Numbered from the stretch's first letter, positions 31,715-41,237 are shown. The stretch is DNA of 64,000 nucleotides from Comamonadaceae bacterium (GCA_027484575.1 JAIXSQ010000007.1:248001-312000), one strand, 5' to 3'. A program made the numbers and translations. The notes: generated by a model from the letters alone, not told the origin.

Positions 31715-32061
31715 GAGAAGGACTCCATGTAGGGAAAAGGAAGCGATGGAGCCCGGATGCGAATCCCAAAACCGTAGGGCATTGCGAGGCGAAGCTGACT
31801 GGACACCGCGAAAGACCGCGCAGGCTGCGCCCGCGCGACCCGGGATGATACGCGCTTGCGGCCCCGCGCAGGGGTCCGTGCCGCAAATGGGAGCGGCTGA
31901 GCGACTTGCGTCACGCCCGATGCGAGGTCCTTCGGGTCTGCAGGAACGGCGCGGCCGCGTGCACGTGCCGGATGCGGTCGTCCATCGCGCGCGCCGTTCT
32001 CCTGCGGAAAAGCGCGCGAGTCTACCCGCGTGCGGGCAGGCGGATGGCGGCACAACACGGC
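31715..32061. other. Non-coding stretch, divergent promoter region
   Basis: About 350 bases with no supported gene between the RRM gene and the S9 peptidase gene. It includes the 5' region of the RRM gene (an unusually AT-rich patch for this window, 31725-31790, with the run AAAAGGAAG), which could be a long untranslated leader as seen in cold-shock genes. No clear -35/-10 pair was identified. Confidence 0.4.
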
Positions 32062-34020
32062 ATGGACCAGCCCTTCTCGCCCGAGGACCTGCTGCTGCAC
32101 CGGCGGCTGTCCAGCCTGCACGCGCGCCCCGACGCCGAGGCCGTGCTGTGCACGGTGCGCAGCACCGACACCGCGCACGACGGCCACGGCACGCGCCTGT
32201 GGCTGTGGCACCCGCGGCAGGACCGGCCGGTGGCGCTGGACCTCGGCCATGCGGGCACGCAGCAGGGGCCGGCGCTCGCGCCCGGCGGCACGCAGCTGGC
32301 GTTCGTGGGCGCGGCCGGCAGCACGCAGCAGGTGCACCTGGCCGCGCTGCCCGACGGCCTCGCGCGGCAGGTCGGCCGGTTCCCGCAGGGCGTGACGCAG
32401 CTGCGGTGGTGGCCCGACGGCCAGTCACTGCTGGTGACGGCCGCGGTGGCGGTCGACCCCGACGCCCACGGCGAGCGCCCGCCGGCCGGCGGACTGCCGC
32501 CGCGCGGGCCGCATGCGCCCGAGGTGGCCTGGCGCCTGCCCTACAAGAACGACGGCACCGGCTACCTGCTGGCGCGCGAGCAGCACCTGTTCCGGCTGCA
32601 GCTCGACGGCCGCGCGCAGCAGCTGACCGACGGCGACTTCAACGTGTTCGGGGCCGACGTCGCGCCCGATGGCCGCCGCATCTCCTACGTGCGCAGCAGC
32701 GGAGGGCGCTTCGCGCACCGCAGCGAGGTCTGGACCTGCCGCGCCGACGGCAGCGGCCACGCGCTGCTGTGCGACGGCCTGGCGACCGCGATGGAGCCGG
32801 TGTGGTCGCCCGACGGCACCCGGCTCGCCGTGCTGGGCGCGCGCGACGAAGGCGATGCCCGCACCGGGCTGTGGCTGCTGGATGCCGCCGCCCCCGGCGG
32901 TGCGCCGCGCCGGCTCGGGGGCGACGACGTCGAGACCGCGAGCTTCGCCCCGCAGTGGCTGCACGACGGCCGGGTGCTGCGGATCGTGCAGGCCTGGCAC
33001 GGCCGCCACCGGGTGGTCACGCTCGACGCCGACGACGCAGGCGCGGCACCGCGCGTGCTGCTGGCCGGCGACCGCCAGTTCGGCGCCCATGCCGCCAGCG
33101 CGTCGCACCTGCTGGTGTCCACCGACGCGCCCACTCGGCCCTCGGAACTGCAGGCGGCCCGGCTCGACGGCAGCGGCGAGCGCACCTGCAGCGAGTTCAA
33201 CGCCTGGTGGTCGCAGCGCACGCCCATCCGCTGCGAGGCCCGCACGTTCGACGTGCCCGATGGCGAGGGCGGCACCGAGGCCATCGAGGGCTGGCTGCTG
33301 CGCGGCCCGCACGACGGCCCCGCGCCGCTGCTGGACGACGCCCACGGCGGGCCGGCCGCCTATGCCCTGCTCGACTACGACACCAACGTCTACTGGCAGG
33401 TGCTGTGCAGCCTCGGCTGGGCGGTGCTGGTGCCCAACCCGGTGGGCTCGGCCAGCTACGGCCGCGGCTTCTGCGACCGGCTGCGCGGGCGCTGGGGCTC
33501 GCTGGACCTGCCGCAGCACCTGGCCGCGCTCGACCGGCTGCGCGCCGACGGCATCTGCGACGACCGGCTGGCGCTGGCGGGCAAGAGCTACGGCGGCTTC
33601 CTCACGGCCTGGGCGCTGGGCCATGCGGATGCGTTCCGCGCCGCCGTGGTGATGTCGCCGGTGGGCAACCTGGAGACGCACTTCGGCACGTCCGACGGCG
33701 GCTGGTACGCCGACCCGTACTACCTGGGTCCCGGGCAGGACTTCGACCGCCGCGAGGCGCGCCGCCTCTCGCCGGTGCAGGCCATCACGCAGGCACGGGC
33801 GCCCACGCTGTTCCTGCAGGGCAAGGCCGACGAGCGCACGCCGCAGTGCCAGTCCGAGGAGCTGTTCGCCAGCCTGGCGCGGGCGCGGCCGCAGCTGCCG
33901 GCCGAGCTGGTGCTGTACCCGGGCTGCGACCACCACTTCCTGAATGCCGGGCCGCCGTCGGTGCGCATCGATGCAGCGCACCGCGTCGTGCGCTGGCTGC
34001 AGGCGCACGTGCACCGCTGA
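32062..34020 (+). CDS. S9 family serine peptidase (acylaminoacyl/dipeptidyl peptidase type)
   Basis: About 652 residues. The N-terminal 380 form a beta-propeller with WD40-like repeats (APDGRRISYV, SPDGTRLAVLG). The C-terminal alpha/beta hydrolase has the nucleophile in AGKSYGGFLTAWALGH (G-x-S-x-G-G), acid in GKADERTP and His in PGCDHHFLNAG. It would remove di- or acyl-peptides from small peptides. There is no signal peptide, so it is cytoplasmic. ATG 32062 or the in-frame ATG 32044 may be the start. It ends 90 bases before the glycan locus; a functional link is not evident. Confidence 0.85.
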   Translation: MDQPFSPEDLLLHRRLSSLHARPDAEAVLCTVRSTDTAHDGHGTRLWLWHPRQDRPVALDLGHAGTQQGPALAPGGTQLAFVGAAGSTQQVHLAALPDGLARQVGRFPQGVTQLRWWPDGQSLLVTAAVAVDPDAHGERPPAGGLPPRGPHAPEVAWRLPYKNDGTGYLLAREQHLFRLQLDGRAQQLTDGDFNVFGADVAPDGRRISYVRSSGGRFAHRSEVWTCRADGSGHALLCDGLATAMEPVWSPDGTRLAVLGARDEGDARTGLWLLDAAAPGGAPRRLGGDDVETASFAPQWLHDGRVLRIVQAWHGRHRVVTLDADDAGAAPRVLLAGDRQFGAHAASASHLLVSTDAPTRPSELQAARLDGSGERTCSEFNAWWSQRTPIRCEARTFDVPDGEGGTEAIEGWLLRGPHDGPAPLLDDAHGGPAAYALLDYDTNVYWQVLCSLGWAVLVPNPVGSASYGRGFCDRLRGRWGSLDLPQHLAALDRLRADGICDDRLALAGKSYGGFLTAWALGHADAFRAAVVMSPVGNLETHFGTSDGGWYADPYYLGPGQDFDRREARRLSPVQAITQARAPTLFLQGKADERTPQCQSEELFASLARARPQLPAELVLYPGCDHHFLNAGPPSVRIDAAHRVVRWLQAHVHR

Positions 34021-34098
34021 GCCGCCCCGGGGTCCGGATGGCCCGGACGCGCCATGCCGGCGGGGCCGGCCACGCCCCCGCGGCCGGGCCAGCCTGCC

Positions 34099-34104
34099 TA
34101 GGAT
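34099..34104 (+). promoter_or_regulatory. -10 box candidate of the glycan locus (leaderless start)
   Basis: TAGGAT lies 6 bases before the ATG at 34111, so transcription would begin on the start codon. No Shine-Dalgarno is present. The same arrangement is seen before the genes at 29044, 46052 and 47682. No good -35 was recognised. Confidence 0.45.
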
Positions 34105-34110
34105 CGCCGC

Positions 34111-35211
34111 ATGCGCCTCGTCGTCTTCGGCCTCACCGTCTCGTCGTCGTGGGGCAATGGCCACGCGACCCTGTGGCGCGGGCTGTGGCGGGCGCTGGCG
34201 GCGCAGGGCCACGAACTGGTGTTCTTCGAGCGCGACGTGCCGTACTACGCCGAGCACCGCGACTGCACCGGCCTGCCCGGCGGCACCCTGGTGCTCTACC
34301 CCGGATGGGACGCGGTGCGCGAGCGCGCGCGGGCCGAGGTGCGCGCCGCCGACGCGGTGCTCGCCACCTCGTACTGCCCCGATGCGGTCGCGGCGATGGC
34401 GCTGATGGCGCAGGCCGCGCGCGGCGTCACCGGCTTCTACGACCTGGACACGCCCGTGACCCTCGCCGCGCTGGACGGCGGCCAGCCCGTGCCCTACCTG
34501 GGGCCGCGCGGCCTGCGCGACGTCGACCTCGTGCTCAGCTACACCGGCGGGCCGGCGCTCGACGCCCTGCGCACGCGGCTGGGGGCCCGCCGCGTGCACC
34601 CGCTCTACGGCCATGTCGACCCGCAGGCCCACCACCCCGTGCCGGCGCACGCCGACTGGCGCTGCGACCTGTCGTACCTGGGCACCTGGGCCGCCGACCG
34701 CCAGGCCGCGCTCGACATGCTGTTCCTCGCGCCGGCGCGGCAGCGGCCACGGCACGGCTTCGTGATCGGCGGCGCGCAGTACCCGGCGGACTTCCCCTGG
34801 ACGCCCAACCTGCGCTTCGTGCGGCACCTGCCGCCGCCCGACCACCCGGCCTTCTTCGCGTCCTCGCGGCTGACGCTCAACGTCACGCGGGCCGCGATGG
34901 CGGCCAACGGCTGGTGCCCGTCGGGCCGGCTGTTCGAGGCCGCGGCCTGCGGCTGCCCGCTGCTGAGCGACGACTGGCCCGGCCTGGCGGAGTTCTTCAC
35001 GCCCGGCAGCGAGATCCTGCTGGCGCGCAGCACGGCCGAGGCGCTGCAGGCGCTGGACGCCGACGACGCCCAGCTCGCCCGCATCGCCGCCGCCGCGCGC
35101 GAGCGGGTGCTGGCCGAGCACACCAGCGCGCACCGCGCCCGCGCGCTCGTGGCGCTGCTGGACGCCGCCGCGCAGGGCCGCACCGACCCGGCGGGGGCCC
35201 TGCCCGCCTGA
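34111..35211 (+). CDS. CgeB-like glycosyltransferase
   Basis: A 366-residue GT-B-type protein. The N-terminus has GNGHATLWRGLWRALAAQGHEL (about residues 16-37) and VFFERDVPYYAEHRD. The middle has GFYDLDTPVTL and LSYTGGPALDAL. The C-terminal half has CDLSYLGTWAADRQ, then GWCPSGRLFEAAACGCPLLSD (about 268-288), the nucleotide-sugar-binding signature of the CgeB/DUF3880 group. It should transfer a sugar to an unknown acceptor in the cytoplasm. First gene of the five-gene + strand run. Confidence 0.8.
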   Translation: MRLVVFGLTVSSSWGNGHATLWRGLWRALAAQGHELVFFERDVPYYAEHRDCTGLPGGTLVLYPGWDAVRERARAEVRAADAVLATSYCPDAVAAMALMAQAARGVTGFYDLDTPVTLAALDGGQPVPYLGPRGLRDVDLVLSYTGGPALDALRTRLGARRVHPLYGHVDPQAHHPVPAHADWRCDLSYLGTWAADRQAALDMLFLAPARQRPRHGFVIGGAQYPADFPWTPNLRFVRHLPPPDHPAFFASSRLTLNVTRAAMAANGWCPSGRLFEAAACGCPLLSDDWPGLAEFFTPGSEILLARSTAEALQALDADDAQLARIAAAARERVLAEHTSAHRARALVALLDAAAQGRTDPAGALPA

Positions 35212-35252
35212 GGCCCGCAGACGCACCACCACCACGCCAAGGACGACACCGC

Positions 35253-36857
35253 ATGTGGGGCATCATTCCCGCCGCCGGCATGGGCACCCGCCTGCAGCCG
35301 CTGGGCTTTTCCAAGGAGCTGCTGCCGGTGGGCAGCCAGCTGGTGGGCGACGTCGAGCGGCCGCGCGCCGTCAGCGAGTTCCTGGTCGAGCGCATGCAGG
35401 CCGCCGGCGCCACCCGCATCTGCTTCGTCGTCGCGCCGGGCAAGTCGGACATCGTCCAGTACTACGGCTCGCGCCGCGGCAGCGCCGACCTCTGCTACGT
35501 GGTGCAGCCGCAGGCCGGCGGCCTGTGCGACGCGATCTTCCGCGCCTGCACCCTGGTGCGGCCCGACGAGCCCGTGCTGGTGGGCCTGCCCGACACGATC
35601 TGGTTCCCCGAGGACGGCTACGCGCAGCTGCCGGCCGACACCCTCGCTTTCCTGCTGTTCCCGGTGGACCGGCCGCAGGCCTTCGACGCGGTGGTGACCG
35701 ACGAGGACGGCGTGGTGCAGGAGATCCAGGTCAAGCACCCGGATGCCAGGACCAACTGGATCTGGGGCGCCTTCCGCATGCCCGGCCACGTGCTGCACGC
35801 GCTCGAGGCGCTGTGGCTGGAGCGCGGCAAGCAGGACGAGTACATCGGCACCCTGGTCAACGCCTGGATCCAGCGCGGCGGCCGCGCGCTGGGCGTGCGC
35901 GCCGGGCAGTCCTACGTGGACACCGGCACCGTGCACGGCTACCGCGAGGCGCTGGCGCTGCTGGGCCAGCGCCGGCGCGCGGTCCCGCCGGCGCCGCGCG
36001 GCCCCGACACCGTCTGCGGCCCGGCCGGCCAGCCGCTGGTGCGCCGCGCGCCGCCGGCGGCGCACCCGCTGCCGGGCAAGCTGCACACCCGCGCCGAGAT
36101 CGAGGCACGGGTGCAGGCGCTGGGCGACTGGTTCCACAACATCGACCTGCTGGGCGTGCCCACGGCGCCGGCGCATTTCCTGGGCGACTTCCCGGCCGCC
36201 AAGTTCCGGCGCGTGCAGCACGTGCTGCCGGCCGACCTGCACGGCATGACGGTGCTGGACATCGGCTGCAACGCCGGCTGGTACAGCCTGGAGATGAAGC
36301 GCCGCGGCGCCGACCGCGTGGTGGGCATCGACCACGACGAGTACTGGCTGGCCCAGGCCCGCTACGCGGCCGAGGTGCTGGGGCTGGACGTCGAGTACCG
36401 CCGGCTGCCCGTCTACGACGTGGCCGCGCTGGGCGAGCGCTTCGACCTGGTGCTGTTCATGGGCACGGTCTACCACCTGCGCCACCCGCTGCTGGCGCTG
36501 GACCTGATCCATGCCCACGTGGCCAGGGACCTGCTGCTGTACCAGTCGCTGCAGCGCGGCAGCGCCGAGATGGAGCCGGTCGCCACCGACTACCCGTTCT
36601 GGGAAACCGAGGTGTTCGAGCGGCCGGGCTACCCGCGGCTGCACTTCGTGGAGCACAGCTACTCGCACGACCAGACCAACTGGTGGATCCCCAACGCGGC
36701 CTGCAGCGCGGCCATGCTGCGCAGCGCCGGCTTCGACCTGGTGGCGCATCCCGAGGAAGAGGTGTTCCTGTGCAAGCGCGGCGAGGTGCCGCCCGGCGCC
36801 GAGGGCCTGCGCGCGGTGCACCCGGCGCGGCCGCCCACCGGCGCGCCGGCCGCCTGA
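35253..36857 (+). CDS. Fused sugar nucleotidyltransferase and SAM-dependent methyltransferase
   Basis: A 534-residue two-domain protein in one uninterrupted frame. Residues 1-235 are a nucleotidyltransferase: GIIPAAGMGTRL, FSKELLPVG and VGLPDTIWFP, the fold of glucose-1-phosphate uridylyl/thymidylyl transferases. Residues about 236-275 are a Pro/Arg-rich linker. Residues about 280-525 are a class I methyltransferase: VLDIGCNAGWYS (334-345), VVGIDHDEYWLAQAR and LVLFMGTVYHLRHPL. The second half resembles the family I recall as TIGR04290, named after a Ramlibacter protein; this was not searched. One protein could thus supply an activated sugar and methylate the product. AAGGA lies about 10 bases before ATG 35253. 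The PIG-L gene follows 3 bases later. Confidence 0.82.
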   Translation: MWGIIPAAGMGTRLQPLGFSKELLPVGSQLVGDVERPRAVSEFLVERMQAAGATRICFVVAPGKSDIVQYYGSRRGSADLCYVVQPQAGGLCDAIFRACTLVRPDEPVLVGLPDTIWFPEDGYAQLPADTLAFLLFPVDRPQAFDAVVTDEDGVVQEIQVKHPDARTNWIWGAFRMPGHVLHALEALWLERGKQDEYIGTLVNAWIQRGGRALGVRAGQSYVDTGTVHGYREALALLGQRRRAVPPAPRGPDTVCGPAGQPLVRRAPPAAHPLPGKLHTRAEIEARVQALGDWFHNIDLLGVPTAPAHFLGDFPAAKFRRVQHVLPADLHGMTVLDIGCNAGWYSLEMKRRGADRVVGIDHDEYWLAQARYAAEVLGLDVEYRRLPVYDVAALGERFDLVLFMGTVYHLRHPLLALDLIHAHVARDLLLYQSLQRGSAEMEPVATDYPFWETEVFERPGYPRLHFVEHSYSHDQTNWWIPNAACSAAMLRSAGFDLVAHPEEEVFLCKRGEVPPGAEGLRAVHPARPPTGAPAA

Positions 36858-36860
36858 GGC

Positions 36861-37706
36861 GTGGACCGCCTCGCCCGCGCCGCCCGGGCGCTGGAGCGGC
36901 TGGCCGACCCGCACGCCGCGCTGCCGCCCACGCTGGTGGCGGTGGCCCATCCGGACGACGAGGTGGTGGGGGCCGGCAGCCTGCTGCCGCGCCTGCGCGA
37001 GGCCTGGTTCGCCTATGCCACCGACGGCGCGCCGCGCGACGGCGCCGACGCCGCGCGGCACGGTCTGTCGGTGGCGGACTACCGGGCCCTGCGCCGGCGT
37101 GAACGCCTGGCGGCCTTCGCCGCCAGCAGCATCGCTGCACCTCGGATCCTCGAGCTCGGCTGCGCCGACCAGCAGGCCCCGCACCACCTGGCGGGGCTGG
37201 CCTGGCAGCTGGCCGGTCTCTGCGACGTGCACGCCATCGACCTCGTCCTGACCCATCCCTACGAAGGCGGCCATCCCGACCACGACGCGACCGCGTTCGC
37301 GGTGCAGGCCGCGTCGGCCCTGCTGCGGCGCGCCGGCCGGCCCGCGCCGGTCGTGCTCGAGATGGCCTCGTACCACGCCGCACCGGACGGCCGCCTGCAG
37401 GCCGGCGCCTTCCTGCCGCATGCCGGCGCCGGGCCGGCGCTGGCACTGCCGCTGGACGCCGCGGCGCGCGCCCGCAAGCAGGCCCTGCTGGACTGCCACG
37501 CCAGCCAGCGCGAGACGCTGGCGCAGTTCCCGCTCGCGGCCGAGCGGCTGCGCGCCGCGCCGGCCTACGACCTCCTGGCCCCGCCGCATGCCGGCGCCCT
37601 GCTCTACGAGCGCATGGGCTGGGGCGGCTGGCAGGGCGGGCGCTTCCGCGCGCTGGCGGCCGCCGCCTGCACGGCGCTGGGCCTGGGGACACCGCCTTGG
37701 CCCTGA
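36861..37706 (+). CDS. PIG-L family deacetylase
   Basis: A 281-residue LmbE/PIG-L protein. VAVAHPDDEVVGAGSLLPRL (about residues 26-45) has the A-H-P-D-D-E zinc motif. LTHPYEGGHPDHDATAFAV (about 130-148) has the second H-P-D-H site. Such enzymes remove N-acetyl groups from GlcNAc-type sugars (glycolipid, mycothiol or bacillithiol paths). The start is GTG 36861, 3 bases after the fusion gene. The 3' end overlaps the next gene by 10 bases, so the genes are translationally coupled. A free amine on the sugar would be made here, open to acylation by the GNAT-type protein. Confidence 0.85.
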   Translation: MDRLARAARALERLADPHAALPPTLVAVAHPDDEVVGAGSLLPRLREAWFAYATDGAPRDGADAARHGLSVADYRALRRRERLAAFAASSIAAPRILELGCADQQAPHHLAGLAWQLAGLCDVHAIDLVLTHPYEGGHPDHDATAFAVQAASALLRRAGRPAPVVLEMASYHAAPDGRLQAGAFLPHAGAGPALALPLDAAARARKQALLDCHASQRETLAQFPLAAERLRAAPAYDLLAPPHAGALLYERMGWGGWQGGRFRALAAAACTALGLGTPPWP

Positions 37707-38752
37707 CCGTGCTGGCCGTGGCCTACCCGTTCGCGCCGGTCTCGGCCGATGCGGTGGGCGGCGCCGAGCAGGTGCTGGCCGGCCTCGATGCGGCGCTGGT
37801 GCGCGCGGGCCACCGCTCGCTGGTGCTGGCGGCGGCCGGCTCGCGGGTGCGGGGCGAACTGCTGCCGCTGCCCCTGCCGGCGGGCGCCATCGGCGCGGCC
37901 GAGCGCAGCGCGGCTTGGCAGGCACAGCGCGCGGCCATCGTCGACGTGCTCGCGCGCGAGCCGGTGGACCTGGTGCACCTGCACGGCATCGACTTCGCGC
38001 AGGTGCTGCCGCCGCCCGGCCGCGTGCCGCTGCTGGCCACGCTGCACCTGCCGCCGGCCTGGTACCCGCCGGCAGTGTTCACCGACGCCCGCGCCGACCT
38101 CACGCTGCAGTGCGTCTCGCAGGCCCAGCGGCGTGCCTGCCCGCCGACGGCGCAGCCGCTGGTCGTGATCGAGAACGGCGTGCCGCTGCACCAGCTGGCC
38201 GCCCGGGTGCGCAAGCGGCCCTACGCCCTGGCCCTGGGCCGCATCTGCCCCGAGAAGAACCTGCATGCGGCGCTGGATGCCGGGCGGCTGGCCGGCATGC
38301 CGGTGCTGCTGGGCGGCCAGGTCTTCCCGTACGACGCGCACCAGCGCTACTGGCGCGAGTCGGTGTGCCCGCGGCTGGACCGCTGGCGGCGCTTCCTCGG
38401 CCCCCTGCCCTTCGCCCGCAAGCGGCGGCTGCTGGCCGGCGCGCGTTGCCTGCTGGTGCCCAGCCTCGCGCCCGAGACCAGCTCGCTGGTGGCGATGGAA
38501 GCCCTGGCCTGCGGCACGCCGGTGGTGGCCTACCCGGCCGGCGCGCTGCCCGAGATCGTCGAGCACGGCCGCACCGGCTTCCTGGTGCGCAGCCCGCGCG
38601 AGATGGCGCTGGCCATGCGCGCCTGCGACACGCTGGACCCGCAGGCCTGCCGCGCGGCGGCGCAGCGGCGCTTCGGCCTGGAGCGCACGGCGGCGCGCTA
38701 CCTGGCGCTGTATGCGGAACTCGCCGCAGGGCACCCGGCCGATGCGCGCTGA
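37697..38752 (+). CDS. GT4-type glycosyltransferase
   Basis: A 351-residue GT-B enzyme. The start is a TTG at 37697 inside the end of the PIG-L gene. Features are AVAYPFAPVSADAVGGAEQVL (about residues 7-27), DLVHLHGIDF, ALGRICPEKNLHAALDAG (about 176-193) and the C-terminal E-x7-E signature in PSLAPETSSLVAMEALACGTPVVAY (about 256-280). It is a retaining transferase using an NDP-sugar. GTG 37709 is a possible alternative start. It overlaps the following gene by 11 bases. Confidence 0.83.
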   Translation: MALTVLAVAYPFAPVSADAVGGAEQVLAGLDAALVRAGHRSLVLAAAGSRVRGELLPLPLPAGAIGAAERSAAWQAQRAAIVDVLAREPVDLVHLHGIDFAQVLPPPGRVPLLATLHLPPAWYPPAVFTDARADLTLQCVSQAQRRACPPTAQPLVVIENGVPLHQLAARVRKRPYALALGRICPEKNLHAALDAGRLAGMPVLLGGQVFPYDAHQRYWRESVCPRLDRWRRFLGPLPFARKRRLLAGARCLLVPSLAPETSSLVAMEALACGTPVVAYPAGALPEIVEHGRTGFLVRSPREMALAMRACDTLDPQACRAAAQRRFGLERTAARYLALYAELAAGHPADAR

Positions 38753-39758
38753 GCCCCAGCCCCTGCTGGTGCAGCCGGTGCGCGATGTGCCCACGCTGGA
38801 TGCGCTGCGGCCCGAGTGGGAGGAGCTGTGGCGGGCCTGCCGGGCGCCGGTGTTCTGCGCGCCGGCCTGGCTGCGCCCCTGGTGGGACCACGTCGGGCAG
38901 GGACAGCTGGCGGGCATCGCCCTGCGTGCGCCGGCCGACGGCCTGCTGGTGGGCTTCGCGCCGCTGTACCTGCACCGGGCGGATGACGGCGCGCGGCAGC
39001 TGCTGCCGCTGGGCATCGCGACCAGCGACCGTGTCGACGCCCTGCTGCGGCCGGGCTGGGAGCAGGCCGCCGGCGCCGCGCTGGTGCAGGCGCTGGCCCG
39101 CGAGGCACCGGCCTGGGACCGGCTGGATGCGCCCGACCTCGCGCCCGGCGCCACCCTGGCGGCGCTGCCCTGGCCGGCGCACTGGGCGGTCGACGCGGGG
39201 CCCGGGGCCGCCAATCCCGTGCTGGACCTGCCGGCCAGGCTGCCGCCGGCCATGGCGCAGGCCCTGGGCTACGCCCGGCGCCGGGCCGCGCGCGACGCCG
39301 ATCCCGCGGTCGAGCGCGCTGCCGACGAGGACACGGCACGCGGCCTGCTCGCCGAGCTGGACCGGCTGCACGCGGCCCGCTGGGCGCAGCGCGGCGAAGG
39401 CGGCGTGCTGGGCGGCGACGGGGTGCTGCCCTGGCTGCACGCGGCCGTGCCGGGGCTGCTGCAGGCGGGCCTGCTGCGCCTGCTCGGCCTGCGGCTGCAG
39501 GGCGCCACGGCCGCCGTGCTGCTGTGCCTGGCCGACCCGCCGGGCTGGCCGCAGCGCCGCTGGAGCTACTGGATCGGCGGCTTCGATCCCGCCCAGGCGG
39601 CCTTCAGCCCGGGCACGCTGCTGGTGGGTGCCGCCATCGACGCGGCGACGGCCGAGGGCGCGCAGGCCTTCGACTTCCTGCGCGGGGACGAACCGTACAA
39701 GCGGCGCTGGGGCGCGCAGGTGCAGCGGCTCGCGCGGCTGCGCGTGCGTCCGCCCTGA
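38742..39758 (+). CDS. GNAT-type acyltransferase (BioF2/CelD-like)
   Basis: A 338-residue protein with the layout of the BioF2-like/CelD acetyltransferase group. The N-terminus LRPEWEELWRACRAPVFCAPAWLRPWWDHVG (about residues 21-51) is the hallmark W-x-x-L...P-F-x-x-x-x-W pattern. A later YWIGGFDPAQAAFSPGTLL stretch (about 271-289) and FDFLRGDEPYKRRWGA (about 309-324) match the GNAT end. Members transfer acyl groups in polysaccharide synthesis. Overlap with the upstream gene points to a joint pathway. Acceptor and acyl donor are unknown. Confidence 0.78.
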   Translation: MRAEPQPLLVQPVRDVPTLDALRPEWEELWRACRAPVFCAPAWLRPWWDHVGQGQLAGIALRAPADGLLVGFAPLYLHRADDGARQLLPLGIATSDRVDALLRPGWEQAAGAALVQALAREAPAWDRLDAPDLAPGATLAALPWPAHWAVDAGPGAANPVLDLPARLPPAMAQALGYARRRAARDADPAVERAADEDTARGLLAELDRLHAARWAQRGEGGVLGGDGVLPWLHAAVPGLLQAGLLRLLGLRLQGATAAVLLCLADPPGWPQRRWSYWIGGFDPAQAAFSPGTLLVGAAIDAATAEGAQAFDFLRGDEPYKRRWGAQVQRLARLRVRPP

Positions 39759-39768
39759 GGCGGCGCGG

Positions 39769-41166
39769 TCAGTCGACGCGGGCCCCGGGCAGCACCGTGT
39801 GCAGCAGCGCCAGCATGCGCGCGCGGATGCGGCCGAGCGCCGCCGCGTCGTGGCCCTCGAAGCGCAGCGTCAGCACCGGCGTGGTGTTGGACGCCCGCAC
39901 CAGGCCGAAGCCGTCGGGCCAGTCCAGCCGCAGCCCGTCGAGCGTGCAGGCCTGCGCGCCGTCGGACCCCGCCGCCTCGGCGGCCCGGGCCGCGAGGGCG
40001 GCGGCCACCGCGCGGGCCTGGGCGGCGTCGGCGCAGGGCACGTGCAGCTCGGGCGTGGACACGCTGTCGGGCAGGCCGTCCAGCAGCGCACCGGGATCGC
40101 CGTCGCGGGCCAGCACCTCCAGCAGGCGGGCGGCGACGTAGGTGCCGTCGTCGAAGCCGGGCCAGCGGTCGGCGAACACCACGTGGCCGCTGAGCTCGCC
40201 GCCCAGGGGCGCCTGCAGCGCGTGCAGCCGCTCCTTGAGCAGCACGTAGCCGCTGGGGGCCATCACCGGCCGGCCGCCGGCGGCGGCGATCGCCGCGGGC
40301 AGGCGCTGGCTGCTCTTGACGTCGAACACGATGGGCGCGCCCGGCTGCCGGGCCAGCACGTCGCGGGCCAGCAGCACCAGCCAGCGGTCGGGCCAGACGA
40401 TGGCGCCCGAGGCCGAGACCACGCCCAGGCGGTCGCCGTCGCCGTCGAGCGCCAGGCCCAGGTCGGCGCGGTGCAGCTGCACGGCCGCGACCAGGTCGCG
40501 CAGGTTGCCTGGCCGCGAGGGGTCGGGATGGTGGTTGGGAAAGCGCCCGTCCACCTCGGTGTGCAGGCCCACCACCTCGCAGCCCAGCGCCCGCAGCACG
40601 GCCGGCGAGGTGGCGCCGGCAATGCCGTTGCCGCAGTCCAGCACCACCTTCAGCGGGCGGGCCAGGCGCACGCCGGCGGTGATGCGCGCCAGGTAGTCGG
40701 GGAAGACGTCGACGGCCGCGGCCCGGCCGCGCGCGACGGCGGGCAGCGGGCCCGGCCGCCCCATCGCCTCGCGCAGACGCTGCAGGGCCGCACCGTGCAG
40801 CGTGCGTCCGGCCAGCTGCAGCTTGAAGCCGTTGTGGTGGCGCGGGTTGTGGCTGGCCGTGACCTGGACGGCGCTGCGGGTGCGCGTGCTGGCCGCGAAC
40901 CAGGCCATGGGCGTGGTGCAGGGCCCCAGGTCCAGCACGTCGACGCCCGCCTGCAGCAGGCCGTCGACCAGCGCGGCCGCCAGCGACGGGCTGCTCTCGC
41001 GGCCGTCGCGGCCGACGGCCACCGTCGCCTCGCCTTCCTGCCGCGCCTGGATGCCGACCGCGAGGCCCAGCGCCTGCGCGAAGGCCTCGTCGACCGTGTC
41101 GGGATGCACGCCGCGCAGGTCGTAGGCCTGGAAGACGGAGGGATCGGGGGTGAACGGCGGGCGCAT
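39769..41166 (-). CDS. Phosphomannomutase/phosphoglucomutase
   Basis: A 465-residue alpha-D-phosphohexomutase with all four domain signatures: TASHNP with phosphoserine S105, LDGDGDRLGVV (metal loop, about 238-248), GGELSGHV (sugar-binding, about 314-321) and RASNTTPVLTLRFEG (phosphate-binding, about 426-440). It converts mannose- or glucose-6-phosphate to the 1-phosphate, the substrate needed by the nucleotidyltransferase nearby. It is convergent with the + strand glycan genes (10-base gap), so it forms a separate unit with the same apparent purpose. It is of the AlgC/ManB type and closer in length to bifunctional forms. Confidence 0.9.
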   Translation of the reverse strand: MRPPFTPDPSVFQAYDLRGVHPDTVDEAFAQALGLAVGIQARQEGEATVAVGRDGRESSPSLAAALVDGLLQAGVDVLDLGPCTTPMAWFAASTRTRSAVQVTASHNPRHHNGFKLQLAGRTLHGAALQRLREAMGRPGPLPAVARGRAAAVDVFPDYLARITAGVRLARPLKVVLDCGNGIAGATSPAVLRALGCEVVGLHTEVDGRFPNHHPDPSRPGNLRDLVAAVQLHRADLGLALDGDGDRLGVVSASGAIVWPDRWLVLLARDVLARQPGAPIVFDVKSSQRLPAAIAAAGGRPVMAPSGYVLLKERLHALQAPLGGELSGHVVFADRWPGFDDGTYVAARLLEVLARDGDPGALLDGLPDSVSTPELHVPCADAAQARAVAAALAARAAEAAGSDGAQACTLDGLRLDWPDGFGLVRASNTTPVLTLRFEGHDAAALGRIRARMLALLHTVLPGARVD

Positions 41167-41237
41167 GGACGGGCCATGCTAGGCAGCGCGCCAGTCGCCG
41201 GGGGACCGGTGACCCGAAGGGGCCAGCCGGCCCAGGT

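Noticed and set aside
31704..35252. Open frame of over 1100 codons upstream of, and in frame with, the nucleotidyltransferase-methyltransferase gene
   Set aside because: It is the shifted frame over the S9 peptidase and CgeB-like genes. The high GC content removes stop codons; composition is Arg/Ala/Pro-rich with no family pattern.
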